From the NCBI GenBank assembly GCA_963723765.1, contig CAVRSD010000003.1, positions 186,001-250,000 on the forward strand: a stretch of 64,000 nucleotides of DNA, read 5' to 3'. Below, piece by piece: positions 32,983 to 40,118 of this stretch. The stretch's first letter is position 1. Each line of letters starts with the position of its first letter. A program made the position numbers and the translations under genes. The notes beneath the pieces are model-generated. The model had not been told where the DNA came from and did no database searches. It worked only from the letters and a program-made list of their open reading frames with translations. Source of the DNA: DATBAX01 sp963723765. Lineage in GTDB: Bacteria; Acidobacteriota; Terriglobia; Terriglobales; Acidobacteriaceae.

Positions 32983-33478
32983 AGCCATCCTGCCGGACGC
33001 CGAGAGAATCCACGAACTGATCTCGGCCTATTCCGGCGACGGCACTCTGCTTCCACGCACCTTCGCGGAAATTTGCGAAAACGTTCGCGATTTCGTCGTC
33101 CTCGAAAAACGCGGACGCATCGTTGGCTGCGGCGCGCTTCATCTCTACGGTCAGCATCTCGCCGAAATTCGTTCCATCACGGTGAATCCTGAGCAACAAG
33201 GGTCGGGCGGCGGCAAACTGCTTGTGCGTGCCCTGATGGACGAAGCTGACAAGCACGGCGTCAGTTGTATCTGTCTGTTTACCCGCAAGCCGGAATTCTT
33301 CGCCCAAATGGGATTTGCCATGGCCCAGCGCGAAGATTTACCAGACAAAATACACAAAGACTGTTGTGTATGCCCGCGCTATCACCAATGTGACGAATTT
33401 GCCATGGTGCGCGGCGAGCTCCCGAAAATCTCTATTCTGCCCGAACCCACAAAGTGGTTGGTGAAGCTCCAGGTATGA
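32969..33478 (+). CDS. GNAT N-acetylglutamate synthase-like (short ArgA)
   Basis: 169 residues from ATG 32969 (MHTREAILPDAERIHELI), with GGGGGAAT before it; the longer reading is a shadow of argH. Single GNAT domain: ADAERI helix, VGCGALHLYGQHLAEIRSITVNP, acetyl-CoA loop QQGSGGGKLLVRALM, FTRKPEFFAQMGF and a Cys-rich segment CCVCPRYHQCDEFAMV. Stand-alone GNAT enzymes like this supply N-acetylglutamate where no kinase-fused ArgA exists. It sits between argH and argJ in the operon, which supports that substrate. Confidence 0.87.
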   Translation: MHTREAILPDAERIHELISAYSGDGTLLPRTFAEICENVRDFVVLEKRGRIVGCGALHLYGQHLAEIRSITVNPEQQGSGGGKLLVRALMDEADKHGVSCICLFTRKPEFFAQMGFAMAQREDLPDKIHKDCCVCPRYHQCDEFAMVRGELPKISILPEPTKWLVKLQV

Positions 33479-34689
33479 CCATACCTGCGCTTTCAGGCAC
33501 ACTCCTTCTACCAAAAGGTTTCAGCTTTTCCGCGACTGCCGCCGGACTGAAAGCCAGCGGCCGTCTCGATCTGGCGCTCGTGGAAGCCTGTCCCGGCACA
33601 ACCGCTGCTGCTCTCTTCACTAAAAATCGTGTCGTGGCGGCGCCCGTACAAGTTGGCCGCGCGTCTTTAAGGAAATCAAAGAGTCATGTGCGCGCCGTCA
33701 TCATCAACTCTGGCAATGCCAACTGCGCCACCGGGAAGATTGGACTTCGAGCTTGCCAACGCATTTGCCGCGAAACCGCCCGCCTGCTGGGAATACGCCC
33801 AGAAGAAGTGTTTCCCTCTTCCACCGGAATCATTGGCGTCCCGTTGCCGGTGGAGAAGGTTATTACCCAATTGCCGGCACTGGTCTTAGCGCGTGAGGTC
33901 TCCGAACACGGGTTCAATCAGTTGACCCAGGCCATCATGACTACCGACACGCGACCGAAGCAAGCGTCGGCCAGTTTTCGTGTAGGGCGATCCGAGGTTA
34001 CATTGTCAGGAGTCGCCAAAGGATCCGGCATGATTCATCCCCAGCTCGCGACCATGCTGGTGTATGTGTTCACGGACATCGCCGCCAGCCCTTCGGAATT
34101 AAGGCGAGTCCTACGCCAAGCCTGCGACCAGAGTTTCAATTGCATGTCGGTCGATGGTGATACGTCGACCAATGACACTGTGCTGCTTCTAGCTTCCGGG
34201 CAGAGCGGGGTTTACCTCAAAGGTCCGTCGGTGAAAACAAAGTTCGCCCAAGCTCTGCACCGAGTTTGCCAATCCCTGGCCGATCAAATTATTGCCGATG
34301 GCGAAGGCGTGCAGCATGTGGTTCATCTTTCCATCGAGCAGGCGAAGAGTCGCGAAGAAGCCCTTCGTGTGGCACGCGCTATTGCTCACTCTTTATTGGT
34401 AAAGACGGCCTGGGCGGGCGCGGATCCAAACTGGGGCCGCATCCTGGCGGCGGTAGGGAATTGCGGCGTGCTGATCGATCCGGCTCGCGTAAACATCTTT
34501 ATTGGTAAGCAGCTAGTCTGTCGGGGCGGCGTAGCTTGTCCGTTTGATGAAGCTAAAGCCCACCTCGATTTGTCGCAACCGAGTTGCAATATCCGCGTGC
34601 AGCTCCATCGGGGTCAGAGCAAAGTTCTTTTCCAGACTACGGATTTGACCGCCGAATACGTTCGCATCAACGCCGCCTATTCCACTTGA
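33475..34689 (+). CDS. argJ: Ornithine/glutamate N-acetyltransferase ArgJ
   Basis: 404 residues from ATG 33475 (MTIPALSGTLLLPKGF), overlapping the preceding stop as ATGA. Ntn-hydrolase-like enzyme that is cleaved in two; the cut is just before Thr in KGSGMIHPQLATMLVYVFTD, present here. Other motifs: INSGNANCATG, SSTGIIGVPLP, SVDGDTSTNDTV and ADPNWGRILAAVG. It recycles the acetyl group from acetylornithine to glutamate. With the GNAT enzyme before it, the strain has both the recycling and the refilling route. Last gene of the operon. Confidence 0.94.
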   Translation: MTIPALSGTLLLPKGFSFSATAAGLKASGRLDLALVEACPGTTAAALFTKNRVVAAPVQVGRASLRKSKSHVRAVIINSGNANCATGKIGLRACQRICRETARLLGIRPEEVFPSSTGIIGVPLPVEKVITQLPALVLAREVSEHGFNQLTQAIMTTDTRPKQASASFRVGRSEVTLSGVAKGSGMIHPQLATMLVYVFTDIAASPSELRRVLRQACDQSFNCMSVDGDTSTNDTVLLLASGQSGVYLKGPSVKTKFAQALHRVCQSLADQIIADGEGVQHVVHLSIEQAKSREEALRVARAIAHSLLVKTAWAGADPNWGRILAAVGNCGVLIDPARVNIFIGKQLVCRGGVACPFDEAKAHLDLSQPSCNIRVQLHRGQSKVLFQTTDLTAEYVRINAAYST

Positions 34690-34700
34690 ATCAACTCCCG

Positions 34701-35369
34701 CTAAGATTCGCCGATGAATGCCTCGAGGGCTTTCTGCGACTGCAAGTCAAGTGCCTCGCCGAATTGGCCGAGATCGTGAATAAGAAAATGGCTGTCCAGC
34801 CGGCTGGCATGCTCTTCAGCCAAAGCAAAAATGCAACGCCGGATTAAGTTGTACTCCTCGAGCAGGTGCCTTGATTTGTAACCCTGGGCCAGTCTTATGC
34901 GTCCGTGTTCTGCCGCGGATTTCATCGGCAGGGTGGCCATTTCTTTCAGGCTGAATTTCATGGCCTTTAAGGCTTCATCGATGAGCGGCAGCACAGGTGA
35001 CGTTCGTTTTTGAGTGGCCAGCTTGATGCGCTTGAGGTTTGGATCCGCTTTGCTGTGTTGCAGCCATTCGTCACGGAGATCACGCCGGTTGCGGCTTACG
35101 AAGAATCGCAACCGATTGCCCGTACCCGGGGTGAGGACAGGTGCCGGCGAGAAGCCCAGGCGGCTCGCATTAAGTTTTTTATTGATGTGGTCAATTTCTT
35201 GGCGCAGGGCGTGCTCTACCGTTTTTGAATGCCTCTCCCCCCGCGCCACCCGGCTGACATAGGAAGGATCAATCTTCAACCGTCGCGCAATTCTTATGTA
35301 TAAGCCGCGGTAGAGCGTCTGGGGGGGGAGGGCTGGTCCCTGAATTGTGCTAGCATTGTCACCGTGCAT
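34701..35369 (-). CDS. HTH protein with RsbRD-like helical domain
   Basis: 222 residues. The N-terminal part has a small HTH (RIARRLKIDPSYVSRVARGE, residues about 27-46). The C-terminal third is a helical segment with GRIRLAQGYKSRHLLEEYNL and RRCIFALAEEHA, resembling the RsbRD N-terminal/histidine-kinase-associated helical domain. I know no named protein with this pair. The start ATG 35369 is followed by a run of eight C residues on the coding strand (35321-35328), a possible slippage site. Divergent from the S24-type repressor, 85 bases apart, with a palindrome between. Confidence 0.6.
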   Translation of the reverse strand: MHGDNASTIQGPALPPQTLYRGLYIRIARRLKIDPSYVSRVARGERHSKTVEHALRQEIDHINKKLNASRLGFSPAPVLTPGTGNRLRFFVSRNRRDLRDEWLQHSKADPNLKRIKLATQKRTSPVLPLIDEALKAMKFSLKEMATLPMKSAAEHGRIRLAQGYKSRHLLEEYNLIRRCIFALAEEHASRLDSHFLIHDLGQFGEALDLQSQKALEAFIGES

Positions 35370-35406
35370 GACTCCCTTTCGTCAAGCTTGTCAAGGATCG
35401 TGCCAG

Positions 35407-35422
35407 TTAACTTAAACGTTAA
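35407..35422. promoter_or_regulatory. Palindrome between divergent regulators
   Basis: TTAAC-N6-GTTAA in the 85-base gap between the two divergent regulatory genes. It stands out as AT-rich in a GC-rich region and could be the operator for one or both. Function inferred from position only. Confidence 0.4.
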
Positions 35423-35454
35423 TCATTTTAGTTAGCCAAGTGTAGCAGCGCGGA

Positions 35455-36216
35455 ATGGGCAAAACAAGCAATCCCGGACGGGCCGAGTGGGCGGGGAGAA
35501 TCAACGCTTTGCGTCGCCGCCTGGGTCTGAGCCAGTCTGAACTGGGCAAGCGGCTGGATGCCTCCGCCATGGCGGTTTCCCGTTGGGAGCGTGGCATTCA
35601 GGAGCCGCCTGCCAATATCAGCATTCAGCTCGGAAATCTGACCGGCGATCCGGAGTGCTGGTATTTTTGGGCCCGCGCCGGTTTACATAGCGATGACCTG
35701 ATGCGGGTTCTGCCATCGGTACGTTCCCGCCTGCGAAGGGATCGCTTGCCGGATCTTCGGATCGTGCAAGCCGGGGTTCATCGTGTTCCGAAAAAGGCGA
35801 GCCAACTGGTTGCCATTCCCGTGCTCCCGGTGGTGGCGGCCACCCACGGCGGCAAGGGCGATCCGGCCATTCTTCTTCAAGAGGCCACGCCCGAAACACT
35901 ACTTGCGGCCCCCAATCAATGGTGTCCCAATCCCGCCTATACCAGTTGTTTAAGAGTGCGCGGCCGTTCCATGATGCCTTTGATTCACGATGGCTACATC
36001 ATCGTGGTGGACACATCCCAAACCAACCGCCGCAAACTTTACGGGCATATCGTGGTAGCCGCCCATAAGGATCAAGGTCTGGTCGTTTCCCGTTTGCAGC
36101 GTTTTGACGATACCGAGGTTTTAGTGCCGGAAAATCGGGAATATGACTCCACTGCGCTTTCCACCAACTGGCGCATTGTCGCCAAGATTCTCTGGTGGAT
36201 TGGGCGCTCCGCCTAA
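35455..36216 (+). CDS. XRE repressor with S24/LexA-like domain lacking the catalytic lysine
   Basis: 253 residues. N-terminal HTH (about 12-55, LGLSQSELGKRLDASAMAVS) and C-terminal S24 domain (about 118-250), an arrangement like phage CI or LexA. The nucleophile is present in RGRSMMPLIHDG (Ser172), but where LexA has Lys in 'VTVKRL' this protein reads LVVSRLQRF (Ser212). That suggests loss of self-cleavage, so the domain may only bind DNA-damage or stress partners or just dimerise. No other phage genes are nearby. ATG 35455 has a weak ribosome site. Confidence 0.78.
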   Translation: MGKTSNPGRAEWAGRINALRRRLGLSQSELGKRLDASAMAVSRWERGIQEPPANISIQLGNLTGDPECWYFWARAGLHSDDLMRVLPSVRSRLRRDRLPDLRIVQAGVHRVPKKASQLVAIPVLPVVAATHGGKGDPAILLQEATPETLLAAPNQWCPNPAYTSCLRVRGRSMMPLIHDGYIIVVDTSQTNRRKLYGHIVVAAHKDQGLVVSRLQRFDDTEVLVPENREYDSTALSTNWRIVAKILWWIGRSA

Positions 36217-36286
36217 AGAATTCTATCCAGCCGCACCAGCTCTGACCAGCACCCAACCCTCCCTCAATGGCAGCAACCCTCCATCT

Positions 36287-36370
36287 TGTCATTCCGAGAA
36301 GCGCAGCGCCGAGGAATCCGCTGTCTGCCGGCGCTGAGGAAAAGCCCGATTTGCTACGCTCGAAATGACG
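36287..36370 (+). repeat. Inverted-repeat-bounded element
   Basis: It begins TGTCATTCCGAG and ends CTCGAAATGACG, an inverted pair of about 9 bp. It resembles the dispersed non-coding repeats of acidobacterial genomes. Only one full copy is seen here. Confidence 0.5.
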
Positions 36371-36684
36371 ATACTAGAAAGAATAGTGGCGCAGTTTGAA
36401 CCTATCCCCTCGTAGGATGTCATCCCGAAGATCCGGCGCAGTTCACCCGGGCGAGGGATCTGGCGCGCATCTCTACAATCGCAGGAGGAGTCATATATGA
36501 GACACCACTGGCTAGACGGTGGTGGTGTAGTTTGAAGCGCGATTCGTATCAGGGCACGACTTTCAGCCGTGCCGAAAGAACCATGAGAGACAGGCTTTAG
36601 CCGCTTTTCTCAAACCGCACCACTACCGGCCTGACCCCTGGGTTGACATCTGGCCACGCCCCTTCTATCGTGAGCCGGGCATCC
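36371..36684. other. Non-coding interval
   Basis: I see no gene between the element and the DUF2252 start. There is a second partial TGTCATCCCGAAGATC stretch near 36419 and a small hairpin (GGCACG 36553-36558 with CGTGCC 36568-36573). Confidence 0.45.
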
Positions 36685-37770
36685 ATGAATATCGTCAAAG
36701 CCACACGGCATTTCGAACAATGGCTGGGCTCGCACACCACCCTGGTCAAGGACGACCTTCGTCTCAAACATCAGCGCATGGCGGAAGCCGTGTTCCCGTT
36801 CCTCCGGGCAACCTTCTATCGCTGGGTGCAAATCTGGCCCGAGGTATGCCCCGCGATCGCCAGGGCCCCTCGTCTGCTCGCGGTCGGTGACCTTCACGTG
36901 GAGAATTTTGGCACCTGGCGGGACGTGGAAGGCCGTCTGGTTTGGGGGGTCAATGATTTTGACGAAGCCGCTGTTTTTCCCTACACCCTTGATCTGGTAC
37001 GGCTCGCCGTAAGTGCTGTACTCGCGATTGAAGCGGGTCATTTAACCATGAATGCGAAGAGTGCCTGCGCCGCAATTCTGGATGGCTACCGGAAATCCCT
37101 CGACGAACACGGGCATCCCTTCGTGCTCGAGGAAGAGAACAAGTGGTTACGCATTATGGCCACCGGCGAGCTGCGTGACCCGGTGCATTTTTGGAAGAAG
37201 ATGGAAAGCTTGCCGAAGGTAGTAGGGGAAATCCCGCCCAGCGCCCAGGAAGCGCTGGAACACGTCATGCCCGAGCGGAACCTCACCTATCGGCTGGTGC
37301 GGCGTGTCGCCGGCTTGGGAAGTCTGGGTCATGTGCGCTTGGTGGCTCTCGCGGAATGCCATGGCGGCAGGGTTGCGCGGGAAGCCAAGGCTTTGGTGCC
37401 TTCTTCGATTTTCTGGGTTCGCGGAACGGATGGTCCGGGCGAAATCATGTACCAAGCAATTATCAGCCGCGCGGTACGCTCGGTGGATCCCTTTGTGCAG
37501 TTGCGCGGCCGCTGGATCGTCCGCCGCCTCTCCCCCCATTGTTCCCGCATTGAGCTCAGCGTCATTCCCAAGAGTCGGGATGAGCTCAAAATGCTCTTTT
37601 CCATGGGATGGGAAACCGCCAACATTCATCTTGGCAGTCAGAGTGCGATCAAAGAAGTTCGCCACCATCTGAGCACTCTAAAGCCGAACTGGCTGTATTC
37701 CGCTGCCAAGGACATGGTCAAGGTTGTCACGCACGACTGGCGTGCCTGGGCTGAATCAGGCAAGAGCTAA
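36685..37770 (+). CDS. DUF2252 family protein
   Basis: 361 residues from ATG 36685 (MNIVKATRHFEQWL); an in-frame start at 36643 is possible. DUF2252 has a protein-kinase-like or aminoglycoside-phosphotransferase-like fold; here the landmarks are LLAVGDLHVENFGTWRD (catalytic-loop-like D-x-H-x-x-N) and WGVNDFDEAAVFPYTLDLVRL (DFD metal site). The substrate is not known for the family. It stands alone, flanked by repeats on both sides. Confidence 0.82.
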   Translation: MNIVKATRHFEQWLGSHTTLVKDDLRLKHQRMAEAVFPFLRATFYRWVQIWPEVCPAIARAPRLLAVGDLHVENFGTWRDVEGRLVWGVNDFDEAAVFPYTLDLVRLAVSAVLAIEAGHLTMNAKSACAAILDGYRKSLDEHGHPFVLEEENKWLRIMATGELRDPVHFWKKMESLPKVVGEIPPSAQEALEHVMPERNLTYRLVRRVAGLGSLGHVRLVALAECHGGRVAREAKALVPSSIFWVRGTDGPGEIMYQAIISRAVRSVDPFVQLRGRWIVRRLSPHCSRIELSVIPKSRDELKMLFSMGWETANIHLGSQSAIKEVRHHLSTLKPNWLYSAAKDMVKVVTHDWRAWAESGKS

Positions 37771-37912
37771 AATATTGCGCCAGCTCAGATTTAATGGGAG
37801 CAGCCCCGGCGGCGCGTAGGTTCGAAGCGGACCATACAGTATAGCGGGTGAGAGCGGCGCTTGGGGTCCTGGGGTGGAGTGCCGGGGTAGAGTGGTGCTT
37901 GCAGTGCCGGGG

Positions 37913-37978
37913 TGGAGCAGCACTTACAGTGCTGCGTTAAAAGCCTCGCTTTTCTCCACGCGCTTTAGCGCCTGAGGG
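37913..37978 (-). repeat. Dispersed repeat, family B copy 2
   Basis: Reverse complement of the element at 6573-6638: CAGGCGCTAAAGCGCG and AACGCAGC...GCTGCTCCACC in the same order on the minus strand, with changes in the central part. Confidence 0.68.
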
Positions 37979-37981
37979 TCA

Positions 37982-38473
37982 CTACATCTCCTGCGTCGAT
38001 GCACAAAGAATCTCATCTTCGGCTTCGACTTCGCTCGCAACCTCACCAGCTTCCCGCCGCAACACGCCCAGAAGCTCATCCAGGATGACATTCAGAGATT
38101 GCGGGTTTTCGCTCAGCGCCCGTCCCACACTCTCGCGGTGCACCGCCAGTTCGCCGATCTGCATCCCCTTCGCCTCCAAGTCTTGGATTTCCGGCAATCG
38201 GCTCTCCAATCGGCGCGTGTTCCACAGTACCGGCTGCGAAGTCCGAGCAAACGGATAGTCCAGACTCCCGGTCGTCATCCAATGAACGACCAGTTCCCGC
38301 GCATGCGGCGGACTGCACACGCGATGCACTCCGTCTTTCGCAGCAAGATCGTCATGCCATCGCAGGATTTTCAATTTGTCTTCCCATGTGTTCTCGGTTA
38401 CAAGAAACCATCGATCTTCCGCTATTCGGTGTCCGCCGCAGATCGTGCACACATGTCCGCCGACGCTGTTCAT
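37982..38473 (-). CDS. Hypothetical protein with N-terminal zinc knuckle
   Basis: 163 residues. One CXXC (HVCTICGGHRI, residues 8-18) and a later Cys/His pair (VCSPPHARELVVHW) could bind a zinc ion; the rest is helical and acidic, ending with a Glu-rich helix. Not recognised. Its ATG overlaps the stop of the upstream zinc-ribbon gene by four bases, so the two are coupled and probably work together. Confidence 0.65.
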   Translation of the reverse strand: MNSVGGHVCTICGGHRIAEDRWFLVTENTWEDKLKILRWHDDLAAKDGVHRVCSPPHARELVVHWMTTGSLDYPFARTSQPVLWNTRRLESRLPEIQDLEAKGMQIGELAVHRESVGRALSENPQSLNVILDELLGVLRREAGEVASEVEAEDEILCASTQEM

Positions 38474-38826
38474 GCCACACCTCGTCTTTCGTCATTTCCC
38501 GCCAACCGGCTGGTTGCTGGGGGAAGTAAGTCATTGTGTCGCAAGGAGTTCATCGGTTTCTTTGCTTCTGGAGTCCTGGCCTGGGGAGGAAGCAGCGGCA
38601 CCATAAGCAAGCCGAGTCCCTTGGTAAATGTCAACGTAACCTGGGGAAAGCACTTATCGCAAAGCCAGTAGTGCTCCAAACGGCGAGGTGCGCGACTCTT
38701 ACGCGATCCATTTGTCTGGATTTGAGCTTGGGCCTCTTCGCCCTCGCTCTCCACCACGAAGAGTTTGCCTTGGTGCATGCTACGAAAAAGATTTACACAC
38801 GTCGGATTGGCACACTTGTGGAGCAT
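38470..38826 (-). CDS. Small zinc-ribbon protein
   Basis: 118 residues from ATG 38826 (MLHKCANPTCVNLFRSM); upstream in-frame codons precede the conserved start. CANPTC and a later WLCDKCF give a four-Cys ribbon separated by a Lys/Arg-rich stretch. Proteins of this form are frequent in acidobacteria, with unknown function. First gene of a two-gene unit with the 163-residue protein. Confidence 0.68.
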   Translation of the reverse strand: MLHKCANPTCVNLFRSMHQGKLFVVESEGEEAQAQIQTNGSRKSRAPRRLEHYWLCDKCFPQVTLTFTKGLGLLMVPLLPPQARTPEAKKPMNSLRHNDLLPPATSRLAGNDERRGVA

Positions 38827-39014
38827 TGGAGCCCTCGGAAGCTTTCTTACGGGAAAGACCTGGAGGCTGCACGTCGATTGCCGAAGTTGATGAAAGACGA
38901 AGCGTGTGGAATGAACAATCTTCGAGCAGAGGGACTTACCCAAGATGACTGGAATGCCGAGGCTAAGTCAGTCTTGCCGACGCCTCGGCATCGCGGATCG
39001 ACTGTGGAAAGAAT

Positions 39015-39554
39015 TTAGATCAGAAGGCCGGTAACGGCCACAGCAATGCCCACGACACCGAAAACGATTCCCATTAGCCAAAAGAGCTTGCGGCCAGAAA
39101 GCAACGTGATCGATGTGATGACCAGAGCGATCTCCAGGATCGCTTCACTCAAGTCAAAACGATCCGCGTGTTTTCGTTCGTGTTTAGCGTCCTCTTCCAG
39201 TTCGTGAGCTTTCGCTTCCAGTTCTTTTTGCTCATCACGATAGCGGTCGGCTTCGGCGGCGTATTTGTCATGCAGCTTGGCCGCTTCGTTCGCATCTTTG
39301 GAAGCCACAACGGCTGTCAAATCGGCAAATAGGTCGTCAGTATGGCGGCGGATGCTCTTGGCCTGAAAAAAAGCCCACTGGTCGCTAATCTTGTTCTGCA
39401 GAATCACTTCCTCGGTATGGGCACGATGTCCGAGCAACGATACGCTTGCCACCAATACCGCAATGATGGCCATGGTCAGCGAGATCGGCGCCAGGCTGGG
39501 ATCGTGCTCGGCTGCCTCCGCATGTTCCTTCAGTTCCTGCAGTTCGTCGCTCAT
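39015..39554 (-). CDS. DUF4337 family membrane protein
   Basis: 179 residues from ATG 39554 (MSDELQELKEHAEAAEHD), with GGAGG just upstream. N-terminal charged helix, one membrane span (about 24-42, ISLTMAIIAVLVASVSLLGH), a soluble coiled coil rich in Glu/Lys/Ala (about 95-135), then two C-terminal spans. This is the DUF4337 arrangement. Function unknown. Monocistronic as far as I can see. Confidence 0.8.
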   Translation of the reverse strand: MSDELQELKEHAEAAEHDPSLAPISLTMAIIAVLVASVSLLGHRAHTEEVILQNKISDQWAFFQAKSIRRHTDDLFADLTAVVASKDANEAAKLHDKYAAEADRYRDEQKELEAKAHELEEDAKHERKHADRFDLSEAILEIALVITSITLLSGRKLFWLMGIVFGVVGIAVAVTGLLI

Positions 39555-39640
39555 CGGGCCTCCTCGGCGCACAGGTACACGGACGGTAGAATGTAACGGA
39601 TTGCCGGTTTCCGTGCAACCCGATATTTCTGTTGTTGACC

Positions 39641-40054
39641 TTACTCTCCCATCACTTTCACGATCACCCGCTTGTCGCGCTGGCCATCAAACTCGGCATA
39701 GAAAATACGCTGCCAGGTGCCAAAATCGAGTTTTCCAGCCGTGATGGGAACGACCACTTCATGATGAATTAAAAGGGCTTTCAGGTGCGAATCCCCGTTG
39801 TCTTCACCGGTTTGATGGTGCTGATAGTTTTTGTTGAAAGGCGCGAGCGTTTCCAGCCATTGGTCAATGTCTTCGATAAGGCCGGATTCGTTGTCGTTGA
39901 CATAAATGCCTGCTGTGATGTGCATGGCCGAAACCAGCACCATGCCTTCTTTTACCCCGCTCTTGCGAACAATGGCTTCAACTTGAGGCGTGATATGAAT
40001 GTATTCACGATGAGACTTCGTGTGAAACTTTAAGTATTCCGTGGTAACTTTCAT
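39641..40054 (-). CDS. YjbQ/UPF0047 family protein
   Basis: 137 residues. Landmarks of the family: TKSHREYIHITPQVE, VSAMHITAGIYVND, GDSHLKALLIHHEVVVPI and GTWQRIFYAEFDG. E. coli YjbQ has been annotated as secondary thiamine-phosphate synthase because it can compensate for loss of ThiE; the native role is unsettled. The conserved histidines are all here and could bind a metal. Normal length. Confidence 0.9.
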   Translation of the reverse strand: MKVTTEYLKFHTKSHREYIHITPQVEAIVRKSGVKEGMVLVSAMHITAGIYVNDNESGLIEDIDQWLETLAPFNKNYQHHQTGEDNGDSHLKALLIHHEVVVPITAGKLDFGTWQRIFYAEFDGQRDKRVIVKVMGE

Positions 40055-40118
40055 GGGATCCTTTGGCCCGGAAATAACGGAACAGATTACGATCGATTGG
40101 CTTCAAAGATAGCAGTTT

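Noticed and set aside
35455..36216. Prophage remnant suggested by the CI/LexA-like repressor
   Set aside because: No integrase, structural or replication genes of phage type and no att-like direct repeats nearby; neighbours are ordinary chromosomal genes.
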